Assembly: GCF_900116665.1 (NCBI RefSeq)
Contig: NZ_FPBK01000002.1
Location: forward strand, 178,360 to 242,359
Reading direction: 5' to 3'
Length of the DNA: 64,000 nucleotides
Source: Pustulibacterium marinum
GTDB taxonomy: Bacteria > Bacteroidota > Bacteroidia > Flavobacteriales > Flavobacteriaceae
Part shown: one piece after another, positions 16,318 through 24,499 of the stretch
How the letters are laid out: each line of letters opens with the position of its first letter
Position numbering within the stretch: position 1 is the stretch's first letter
Notes under the pieces: generated by a model
Database searches by the model: none
Told to the model about the DNA's origin: nothing
What the model saw: only the letters and a program-made list of their open reading frames with translations
Translations under genes and position numbers: made by a program

Positions 16318-17538
16318 ATGAGAATATTAAATTTAATGAAAACCGCCTGGAAAGCTATCTTACTCAACAAAGTAAGAACGTTGCTTACCATGCTAGGTAT
16401 CATCATAGGAGTTGCTTCTGTAATTGCCATGTTGGCTATTGGAGAGGGTTCCAAAGAGAGTATCAAAACCCAAATTTCTAGTATGGGTTCTAACATGATC
16501 AACATTCGTCCGGGAGCCGATATGCGTGGAGGAGTTCGTCTGGAAGCTAGTGAAATGCAATCGCTCAAATTGGCAGATTACAATGCGTTGAAAGAGCAAG
16601 CTACTTTGATTACCGATATTTCTCCGCAAGTTTCAGGGAGCGGACAAGCAATTAACGGAGCTAACAACTGGCCAACTTCTATTTATGGAGTAGCACCGTC
16701 TTATGCAGATATCAAAAAATATGAAATAGAAGACGGTAGTATGTTTACTGATGCTGAAGTAAAATCTTCTGCAAAAGTTGCTGTAATTGGTCAAACTATT
16801 GTAGAGAATTTATTCCCAAATGGAGAAGATCCGGTAGGTAAAATGATTCGTTTTGATACTACACCTTTCAAAGTTATTGGGGTTTTAAGTGAGAAGGGTG
16901 AAAATACATTTGGACAAGATCAAGATGATATTATTTTGGCACCATATACGGCAGTTCAAAAACGTATTTTGGCAATAGATTATTTACAAACTATTGTAGC
17001 TTCAGCAATAAACGAAGAAAAAGCCCCAGATGCTGTAGAACAGATTTCGGAAATTCTTAGAAAACAGCACAATATTACTGGAGAAGAAGCAGATGATTTT
17101 AATGTATTTTCTATGGAAGAATTAATTTCAACCTTTAGTTCTACCAGTGAAATGTTAACGGTTTTATTAGTTGCTATTGCAAGTATTTCCCTTTTAGTTG
17201 GTGGTATTGGTATTATGAATATCATGTATGTTTCAGTAAAAGAACGTACACGAGAAATTGGTTTACGTATGGCCGTTGGTGGTAAAGGGAGTGATATTTT
17301 AATGCAGTTTCTTATAGAGGCTATTTTAATGAGTATTACAGGTGGTTTAATTGGCGTATCTTTGGGATTATTAGCTACGTTCTTGATAGAAAATATTGCC
17401 CATTGGCCAACAAGTGTAACAAGTTATTCCATTATTATTTCTTTTGCGGTGTGTGCCATTACAGGTATTTTCTTTGGATGGTATCCTGCAAGAAAAGCAG
17501 CGGCTTTAGATCCTATAACAGCTTTACGATACGAGTAA
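16318..17538 (+). CDS. MacB-like ABC transporter permease (FtsX domain)
   Basis: This 406-residue protein has one N-terminal membrane segment (LLTMLGIIIGVASVIAMLAIG), a large periplasmic MacB core domain, and three C-terminal segments that form the FtsX domain. The family motif VKERTREIGLRMAVGG lies between the first and second of these. It transmits ATP-driven motion to the periplasm (mechanotransmission) rather than moving substrate through the membrane. Genes on both sides are 1 bp away. Confidence 0.92.
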   Translation: MRILNLMKTAWKAILLNKVRTLLTMLGIIIGVASVIAMLAIGEGSKESIKTQISSMGSNMINIRPGADMRGGVRLEASEMQSLKLADYNALKEQATLITDISPQVSGSGQAINGANNWPTSIYGVAPSYADIKKYEIEDGSMFTDAEVKSSAKVAVIGQTIVENLFPNGEDPVGKMIRFDTTPFKVIGVLSEKGENTFGQDQDDIILAPYTAVQKRILAIDYLQTIVASAINEEKAPDAVEQISEILRKQHNITGEEADDFNVFSMEELISTFSSTSEMLTVLLVAIASISLLVGGIGIMNIMYVSVKERTREIGLRMAVGGKGSDILMQFLIEAILMSITGGLIGVSLGLLATFLIENIAHWPTSVTSYSIIISFAVCAITGIFFGWYPARKAAALDPITALRYE

Positions 17539-17539
17539 T

Positions 17540-18574
17540 ATGTTTGCAAAAAATAAAAGTGTCATAGTTTTATTTCATGTGTTGGTTTGGATAGTTTTAT
17601 TCAGCTTTCCATACCTGTTATCATCCGGTCAGCAACAAGTGTTGATCCGGGTGATAGCTCATTCATGGGTACCCATGACGCTTTATGCAGTTATATTTTA
17701 CATCAACTATTTTTACCTTATTGACAAAACTTTTTTCAATAGGAAAAAACTACTCATTTTTTTTACAGTCAACATTGCTCTAATTGCCTTCTCTATTTGG
17801 TTTCGAGGCGAGTTAAATAGTACATTTTTTAGAACCGTAATGCCTAATTTAGATGACGATAAAGCGCCTCCTTTTTCCTTGATTTTGTACGTGCAAATCA
17901 TTTCATTTATTATTCCGGTACTATTTTCTGTTGCTTTAAAAATAGCTGAACGCTATATAAAAACCGAGGCAGAACGTAAAGATGCAGAAAACGTAAAGTT
18001 AGAATCAGAATTACAGCATTTACGGTATCAATTACAACCACATTTCTTTTTCAATTCCTTGAATAACATTTATTCGTTGGTAGATATTTCTCCGGATAAA
18101 GCAAAATCTACCATTCATAGTTTGAGTAAGTTGATGCGCTATTTGCTTTACGAAACAACTACCGAAAAAGTTTCGTTAAAGCATGAAATTCAATTTATGG
18201 AAAAGTATATTGAATTGATGAAATTGCGACTTTCAGACAAAACAAATGTTGAGGTAATCTTTCCTGAAATTGTTAAAGATGTGAAAATAGCTCCTTTGCT
18301 TTTTATTTCGTTGGTAGAAAATGCGTTTAAACATGGAGTTTCCGCAAATCATGTGAGCATTATTTATTTTGAGATGAAATTACAGCAGAACACTATTACG
18401 TTCACCACCGAAAATCCAAATTTTCCTAAAGCGACTTCAGATAAAAGTGGTTCTGGCATTGGATTAAAGAATTTGGAACAGCGCTTAAAACTAATTTATC
18501 CAAAACAGCATCAACTAGAATATGGCGTCAAAGGCGATGTTTTTGTGACGGAACTTACGGTGGAAACTGAATAA
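17540..18574 (+). CDS. LytS/YehU-type sensor histidine kinase
   Basis: This 344-residue kinase has four predicted membrane segments in the first 135 residues and a short coiled coil. The His_kinase block LQPHFFFNSLNNI follows, with phospho-acceptor His168. The ATPase domain shows the N-box LVENAFKHGV and GSGIGLKNLEQRL. Such kinases normally pair with a LytTR response regulator encoded next door, but here the next gene is the GH115 gene. A LytTR regulator appears only at 62225, just past the polysaccharide island. Placement one base after the permease suggests it senses the state of the efflux system or membrane stress. Confidence 0.9.
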   Translation: MFAKNKSVIVLFHVLVWIVLFSFPYLLSSGQQQVLIRVIAHSWVPMTLYAVIFYINYFYLIDKTFFNRKKLLIFFTVNIALIAFSIWFRGELNSTFFRTVMPNLDDDKAPPFSLILYVQIISFIIPVLFSVALKIAERYIKTEAERKDAENVKLESELQHLRYQLQPHFFFNSLNNIYSLVDISPDKAKSTIHSLSKLMRYLLYETTTEKVSLKHEIQFMEKYIELMKLRLSDKTNVEVIFPEIVKDVKIAPLLFISLVENAFKHGVSANHVSIIYFEMKLQQNTITFTTENPNFPKATSDKSGSGIGLKNLEQRLKLIYPKQHQLEYGVKGDVFVTELTVETE

Positions 18575-18577
18575 TTT

Positions 18578-18622
18578 CATGTAAGTACAGGATATCTTCA
18601 AAGACACTTCGACTTATTTTTA
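18578..18622 (+). promoter_or_regulatory. Island regulon operator and promoter, GH115-uxuA
   Basis: CATGTAA-GTA-CAGGATA (18578-18594) is a copy of the island's direct-repeat operator, with a weak first half. Exactly 20 bp later lies TATTTTTA (18615-18622), one mismatch from TAnnTTTG. The ATG follows 4 bp later, so the mRNA would be nearly leaderless. The operator begins 3 bp after the kinase stop codon. Confidence 0.55.
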
Positions 18623-18626
18623 TAGG

Positions 18627-21440
18627 ATGAAATATTTCCTTTTAAAAATAGCTTTATTGCTTACATTTTCGGCAAGTGCTTTTCAAAGTGGCATAGAAAT
18701 TAATTCAATATATTATGATGCGAATGGAACTTCGCTAGATTCTATTTCCGCTCATTTGTTAGCTGAAGATATTTTCAAAATTACAAGCGAGAAACCTAAA
18801 GTCTTCACGTCTGATAAAGCCATTTCTAAAAACGCCATTCTTATCGGGAAAATAGATTCTGAATTTATTCAAGAACAACTTTCAGAAGAAATTCCGGCTT
18901 CTTTTCAGCAACAAAAAGAAAGTTATTATCAAGGTTGGTCAAAAGGTAAAGCACATTTTATCATTGCCGGAACCGATGCACGAGGAACAGCTTTTGGTGT
19001 ATTCGATTTTTCTAAATTGAACGGCGTTTCGCCATGGTATTGGTGGGCTGATGTTCCTGTAGAGCAAAAAACGAAATTGGATTTTCCAGCCGAATCGTAC
19101 TTTTCTAAAGAGCCATCGGTAGAGTTTCGTGGTATTTTTTTGAATGATGAAGATTGGGGATTGCAGCCGTGGGCAGAAAAAACTTTTGAGCCTGAAACGG
19201 GAGATATTGGACCCAAAACTTACGCAAAAATCTTTGAGTTGCTATTACGCTTAAAAGCCAACACCATTTGGCCGGCGATGCATCCATCTACCAAGGCATT
19301 TTTTCATTATGCGGGAAATCTTAGAATGGCTGAGAAATACCATATTGTTTTGGGAAGTTCGCATGCGGAGCCGATGTTACGCAACAATGTAGACGAATGG
19401 ACAAAAGAATTGGGGAGATTTGATTATAAAAGCAACCGTGAAACTGTTCAGAACTATTGGGAAGAGCGTGTAGCGGAATCTAAAGATATTGATGCGATTT
19501 TCACAGTTGGCATGCGTGGTATTCACGATAGTGGAATGGAAGGCGTGACGAGTACGGAAGAAGCGGCGAATTTGTTAGAAACCGTAATTGCCGATCAGCG
19601 ATCTATGCTAGAAAAACATCGTGGAAAAAGCGCCACTGAAATTCCGCAAGCTTTTACGGTGTATAAAGAAGTGCTGAATTTGTACGATCACGGGATGCAA
19701 TTACCGGAAGATATTACACTGGTTTGGACGGATGATAATTATGCGTACATCAGACGTTTGGGAAATGAGCAGGAGCGTTCCCGAAGCGGTGGTGCCGGAG
19801 TTTATTATCATGCGTCGTATTGGGGACGCCCGCACGATTATTTGTGGTTGAGTTCTACCAATCCAACTTTGATTTGGGAAGAAATGCACAAGGCGTATCA
19901 AATGAACGCCAAGAAAATATGGATTTTAAATGTAGGTGATATCAAACCGGCAGAATACAGCATGCAGTTTTTCATGGATATGGCTTACGATATGGAAAAG
20001 TTTGATGCACCTGAAAAGATTGAAAAGCATAGGAATCAATTCTATAAAGATATCTTCGGAAATGATTTTGGAACTGAAATTTCTGCTATCAGAAAAGAAT
20101 ATTATCAATTGGCTTGGGAACGCAAACCGGAGTTTATGGGATGGAGCCAAACCGAACCAACAACAGGGGTAAAGCCAACCGATTATTCGCCTTTTGATTT
20201 TGGAGATGAAATTCAGCATAGATTAAATGCATATCAAAGTTTAGCATATAAAACAGATTCAATTTTCAAGAAATTACCAGCCGATTTAAAAGACAGTTAC
20301 TTTCAATTAGTGCATTATCCTATAAAAGGAGCTGCTTTGATGAATGAAAAACAATTGAACAGAGATTCGGCTCAAAAATATGCCAAACAAGGCCGACTTT
20401 CCGCCAAAAACTATCAGCAAAAATCAATGAATGCTTATGATAGTATTCAGCAATTAACAGAACAATACAATCAGATTATTTCAGAAGGAAAATGGAACGG
20501 GATGATGTCTATGAAACCAAGGAATCTGCCTGTTTTTCATAAACCGGAGTTTACAGATAGTATTCAGCTTATCGAGAAAACTCCTTCGTTTTTTATTGAA
20601 GGAGGAAACCATAATCAATTACCCAACTTCTATAAAGGAATTGATGCTAATTTCTACATGGATATTTTCTTGCGATATGAAAATGAGGTGAGTTGGAAAA
20701 TTAAAAAACTTCCTAAATGGTTGCTAGTATCAAAAGAACAGGGACAATTATCATCATTGGAAGAAAAAATTGAAGAACGAATTTTCTTCTCGGTTGATTG
20801 GAGTAAGGTTTCTGAAAAGGAGGTCAACTCAGGTGATTTTATATTTAAGCTTGGAAATCAGAAGTTCAAGATTCATACTCAAGTCAAAAATTACAGTCTT
20901 CCAAAAGGTTCAATTATTGAGCGTAACGGACTAGCAATAATTGCTGCTGAAAATCCAGATAAAGTCGAGAATACAGATAAATTCTATTGGGAGAAAATAG
21001 CAAATTTAGGTTATTCCGGAGCCGTGATATTGGCTAAATCAAAAGAGCACAAATCTTTGATTTCTTCAACCATAGCAAATCATCCTTCTTTGTCGTATGA
21101 GATAACAACAGAAACTGTAACGGATACCGCTAAATTGGTGATAACAGCAGTGCCTACACATCCTGTTACAAAAGAGCAACAATTAAAAATAGGAGTTCAA
21201 TGGGATGATAACCCAATTCAAGTAATAAATTTTCAGACACATGGAAGAAGTGCAGCATGGAAGGAAAATGTGTTAAAGAATTTAGCTAGTAAAGAACTTT
21301 CTGTCCAAATAAAAAATAAAGGTAAACACACTATAAAGCTGTATATGATAGATGAAGGAGTTGCTCTAGATTTTATCATATTGAATACAGAAAATAGAAA
21401 TATGCCCTATAGCTTCATAGGTGAAACAAGAACTAACTAA
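18627..21440 (+). CDS. GH115 alpha-glucuronidase
   Basis: This 937-residue secreted enzyme starts with a signal peptide (LLKIALLLTFSASAFQ). It shows typical GH115 segments: GTDARGTAFGVFDFSKLNGVSPWYWWADVPV, FRGIFLNDEDWG, LLRLKANTIWPAMHPSTKAFF and GSSHAEPMLRNNVDEW. A C-terminal GH115 beta domain ends in KHTIKLYMIDEGVALDFI. Known members remove (4-O-methyl) glucuronic acid from xylan or arabinogalactan side chains. It is followed 9 bp later by mannonate dehydratase of the glucuronate pathway, which supports release of glucuronate. It shares the island operator with the rhamnose genes. Confidence 0.9.
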   Translation: MKYFLLKIALLLTFSASAFQSGIEINSIYYDANGTSLDSISAHLLAEDIFKITSEKPKVFTSDKAISKNAILIGKIDSEFIQEQLSEEIPASFQQQKESYYQGWSKGKAHFIIAGTDARGTAFGVFDFSKLNGVSPWYWWADVPVEQKTKLDFPAESYFSKEPSVEFRGIFLNDEDWGLQPWAEKTFEPETGDIGPKTYAKIFELLLRLKANTIWPAMHPSTKAFFHYAGNLRMAEKYHIVLGSSHAEPMLRNNVDEWTKELGRFDYKSNRETVQNYWEERVAESKDIDAIFTVGMRGIHDSGMEGVTSTEEAANLLETVIADQRSMLEKHRGKSATEIPQAFTVYKEVLNLYDHGMQLPEDITLVWTDDNYAYIRRLGNEQERSRSGGAGVYYHASYWGRPHDYLWLSSTNPTLIWEEMHKAYQMNAKKIWILNVGDIKPAEYSMQFFMDMAYDMEKFDAPEKIEKHRNQFYKDIFGNDFGTEISAIRKEYYQLAWERKPEFMGWSQTEPTTGVKPTDYSPFDFGDEIQHRLNAYQSLAYKTDSIFKKLPADLKDSYFQLVHYPIKGAALMNEKQLNRDSAQKYAKQGRLSAKNYQQKSMNAYDSIQQLTEQYNQIISEGKWNGMMSMKPRNLPVFHKPEFTDSIQLIEKTPSFFIEGGNHNQLPNFYKGIDANFYMDIFLRYENEVSWKIKKLPKWLLVSKEQGQLSSLEEKIEERIFFSVDWSKVSEKEVNSGDFIFKLGNQKFKIHTQVKNYSLPKGSIIERNGLAIIAAENPDKVENTDKFYWEKIANLGYSGAVILAKSKEHKSLISSTIANHPSLSYEITTETVTDTAKLVITAVPTHPVTKEQQLKIGVQWDDNPIQVINFQTHGRSAAWKENVLKNLASKELSVQIKNKGKHTIKLYMIDEGVALDFIILNTENRNMPYSFIGETRTN

Positions 21441-21449
21441 GTAGACAGG

Positions 21450-22646
21450 ATGATTTTTGAACAAAGTTGGCGTTGGTACGGACCACAAGATATAGTGTCT
21501 TTAGCTACCGTAAAACAGGCAGGAGCAACGGGTGTTGTTACCGCGTTACATCATATTCCGGTAGGGGAGGTTTGGCCTGTAGAAGAAATTCAAAAGCGGA
21601 TTTACGAAATTGCTCAGAGTAACCATAAATTGCCATTTCCTTTACACTGGAATGTGGTTGAAAGTTTGCCTGTTCACGAGTTTATCAAACAAGGAAGACC
21701 TGAAAGAGATCAGTTAATTGAGAACTATAAAGTAAGTCTAAGAAATCTTGCAGAATGCGGGATTAAGACTATTTGCTACAATTTTATGCCTATTTTAGAT
21801 TGGTTAAGAACCGATTTGAAATATGAATTACAAGATGGGAGTAAAGCACTGTTTTATGATATGATAAACGTAGCTGTATTCGATATTTTTATATTGAAAC
21901 GAGAAAATGCAACGGCCTCATATATCCAAGATATTCTTCAAAAGGCTAAAAATCGATATAGTAATTTTTCAGAAGTCGAAATAGAAAATCTAAAGCGAAA
22001 TTTACTTTTAGCTTTGCCCGGTGAAACCGATGCATTTACCATTGAAAAATTGAAAAATGGTTTAGAACAGTATGAGGGAATTTCACGAGAACAATTACAG
22101 GAAAATTTAATTTATTTTCTGAAAGAAGTAATTCCGGTTGCCGAAGAATTAGGCGTTGTGCTGGCGATTCACCCAGATGATCCGCCATGGCCGGTTTTTG
22201 GGTTACCAAGAATTGTGAGCACAGCTGGAGATCTTAAGTTTATTTTTGAAGCGGTTCCTTCAATTCATAACGGACTTACATTTTGCAGCGGAAGTTTAGG
22301 CGCTTCAGAAGTTAATAAGCTGCCAGAAATTATCAAAACGTATTACGATCGCATTCACTTTGTGCATTTGCGTTCGGTAAATAGGGTAGCGCCTTATCAT
22401 TTTTATGAAGCCAATCATTTAGAAGGAAGTGCTCAAATGTTTGAATTGATAAAAACCTTTTATGATTGTCATCAAACAGATCAAAGAGTCTTACCAATGC
22501 GACCAGATCATGGCCATGAAATGATGGACGATCAGGGAAAACCTTATTACCCTGGATATTCAGCTATTGGTCGCTTGCGAGGTTTAGCAGAATTACGAGG
22601 TTTAGAATTTGGAATTATTCAAATGGCAAAAGCACAAGAAGCTTAG
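21450..22646 (+). CDS. uxuA: Mannonate dehydratase UxuA
   Basis: This 398-residue cytosolic enzyme dehydrates D-mannonate to 2-keto-3-deoxygluconate. The N-terminus, FEQSWRWYGPQDIVSLATVKQAGATGVVTALHH, and the metal-site segments LAIHPDDPPWPVFGLPRI and LPMRPDHGHEM are diagnostic of UxuA. The glucuronate isomerase and fructuronate reductase that would supply mannonate are not in this window. Its last 4 bases overlap the 3' end of the convergent PL11 gene. Confidence 0.94.
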   Translation: MIFEQSWRWYGPQDIVSLATVKQAGATGVVTALHHIPVGEVWPVEEIQKRIYEIAQSNHKLPFPLHWNVVESLPVHEFIKQGRPERDQLIENYKVSLRNLAECGIKTICYNFMPILDWLRTDLKYELQDGSKALFYDMINVAVFDIFILKRENATASYIQDILQKAKNRYSNFSEVEIENLKRNLLLALPGETDAFTIEKLKNGLEQYEGISREQLQENLIYFLKEVIPVAEELGVVLAIHPDDPPWPVFGLPRIVSTAGDLKFIFEAVPSIHNGLTFCSGSLGASEVNKLPEIIKTYYDRIHFVHLRSVNRVAPYHFYEANHLEGSAQMFELIKTFYDCHQTDQRVLPMRPDHGHEMMDDQGKPYYPGYSAIGRLRGLAELRGLEFGIIQMAKAQEA

Positions 22647-24475
22647 TACTTTTTCCAATATTTTTTAAATCCGGTTCCCAAATAAAAACTAGGATGTGGC
22701 GGCTGGTTATAGCCCACATTTTGCCAGGCAATGCTTAAACGGTATTGCCTGTCTTGCATTAAAGTAGGTAGTTTAATGTCGGTAGGAATTGTAGTAGAAT
22801 AGACTCTCAATTCCTGATTATCTATAGATGGCAAGATCAGTTCTTCACGCCAATCGCCCAAGATATCTCCCGATAGTGTAGGAGTCTTTTTCGTCCAATT
22901 GTTCGAACGAGTTCCTTCAGCTTCAAAAATAACTCCTTTTCCGTATTTGGTAATGTGTGTGCCGTCTAACAATTCACGTGTAGCATCGCCATCCCACCAG
23001 ATTAAGAAATTAACTTCCTTTGGGGCATTTCCAATTTTATTTCCTTTGATGTCGTATAAGTTTTTGTCTCCTAACCACCAAATTTGTGCCCCAATTCTGG
23101 TTGTATCTATGTTGGCTGCAACACCTCTGCCCACATCGCTGTTGGGCGCTGAGGTAAACAACACACTACCATCAATCGCTTTTCTAAGGGTGACTCCGGG
23201 ACCTGTGGTGTGGTCTTCAATTTCGTGAACTCCAAAAACTTCCAATCCAGGATTTTCAGGATCTAAGTCTGAAACATGCAAGGCATCTCCATGTCTAAAT
23301 CCGGTAGTGTACAATCCGGTTCCATCATCGTCAACCGTCATGGCGCCAAAGATAATTTCGTCTTTTCCGTCATCATCAACATCGGCTACAGACAAGCCAT
23401 GATTTCCTTGTCCGGAATATGGATTTCTACCATTTTCGGTATCAAATACCCAACGAGATTTAATTTTTCCATTATTAAAATCGAAAGCCGCCAAAACCGA
23501 TCTTCCGTAATAGCCACGACACATCACAAAACTAGGATGTTTTCCATCTAAATAGGCCACGGCAGCGGTAAAACGGTCTACACGATTTCCGGTTCGGTCA
23601 TTTCCTCCGTTGCCACCTTTGCCTCCCCATCCGCCAATATTTCCGCGAGCCGGAATATAATCAGTTGTTGCAAGTGCTTTTCCGGTAGTGCCTTCAAAAA
23701 CAGTAAGGTATTCAGGTCCGTCTAAAATTTTTCCGTAGGTTTTAGCATTTTCGTCCAAACTACGCCAGTCTTTGCTAGCATCTCCAATCACATTTCCTGC
23801 TCCGTCTGTAGTGCCATCGGCGGTTTTACAAACGATTTCTGCTTTTCCGTCTCCATCAAAATCATAGACTAAGAATTGAGTGTAATGAGCACCTTCACGA
23901 ATGTTTTTCCCTAAATTGATTTCCCATAGCAAGGTGCCATCCATTTTATAGGCCTGAAAAATTGGAGGGTCGGTCAATCCGGTATGTGAATTGTCATGGC
24001 CGCGCCCGGTTTGATGCAATACAATCTCATAAGCACCGTCACCATCTAAATCGCCTACAGAAGCATCGTTGGGCGAATAACCTTTGGGAGTTTGTAATGG
24101 AATTGAAAAGTATGGGTTTACTTCACTATTTGCCGAAATTGTAAATTCTCCGGCTTCGTTTTTTTCTTTTGAATTCAATACACTTTTTACAAACCAGGTA
24201 TTGTTTTGTTTAGCTTGAAAAGTAGCATCTATAAACCATGTTTTTGAGGTAATGGGAGTAGAATTCAATTTAACAGTTTTTCCGCCTGACGATCTGTAGA
24301 TGTTGAAACCTAAGTCGGCCGCATCTTCTTGAAAAGAGCGCCAACTGATAAAAACTTCCTGATCACTTTTTTTGATCGCCACCAATCCACGATCTAATTT
24401 TTCCAGTTGCTGACTCATGGCGACTAGTGGAAATATGTATAGAATAAAAAGGCTTGGTAGGGATTTTCGGAACAT
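22643..24475 (-). CDS. PL11 rhamnogalacturonan lyase
   Basis: This 610-residue secreted lyase cleaves the GalA-Rha backbone of rhamnogalacturonan I by beta-elimination, leaving an unsaturated uronic acid end. After the signal peptide, LDRGLVAIKKSDQEVFISWRS starts the small beta domain. The eight-bladed propeller shows many calcium-binding loops (DLDGDGAYEI, DFDGDGKAEI, DVDDDGKDEI) and the family-typical GRGHDNSHTG and AGNVIGDASKDWR. It is close to Bacillus YesW/YesX in organisation. It is the last gene of the long leftward operon. The GH105 enzyme at 59183 would take its products. Confidence 0.93.
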   Translation of the reverse strand: MFRKSLPSLFILYIFPLVAMSQQLEKLDRGLVAIKKSDQEVFISWRSFQEDAADLGFNIYRSSGGKTVKLNSTPITSKTWFIDATFQAKQNNTWFVKSVLNSKEKNEAGEFTISANSEVNPYFSIPLQTPKGYSPNDASVGDLDGDGAYEIVLHQTGRGHDNSHTGLTDPPIFQAYKMDGTLLWEINLGKNIREGAHYTQFLVYDFDGDGKAEIVCKTADGTTDGAGNVIGDASKDWRSLDENAKTYGKILDGPEYLTVFEGTTGKALATTDYIPARGNIGGWGGKGGNGGNDRTGNRVDRFTAAVAYLDGKHPSFVMCRGYYGRSVLAAFDFNNGKIKSRWVFDTENGRNPYSGQGNHGLSVADVDDDGKDEIIFGAMTVDDDGTGLYTTGFRHGDALHVSDLDPENPGLEVFGVHEIEDHTTGPGVTLRKAIDGSVLFTSAPNSDVGRGVAANIDTTRIGAQIWWLGDKNLYDIKGNKIGNAPKEVNFLIWWDGDATRELLDGTHITKYGKGVIFEAEGTRSNNWTKKTPTLSGDILGDWREELILPSIDNQELRVYSTTIPTDIKLPTLMQDRQYRLSIAWQNVGYNQPPHPSFYLGTGFKKYWKKY

Positions 24476-24499
24476 GGTTTTGGTTTATAACTATTGATT

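Noticed and set aside
23276-23551. Opposite-strand reading frames inside PL11, GH2, SusC, RecQ and other long genes
   Set aside because: They are shadows of genuine genes, lack family motifs and start signals, and follow the codon phase of the sense gene.
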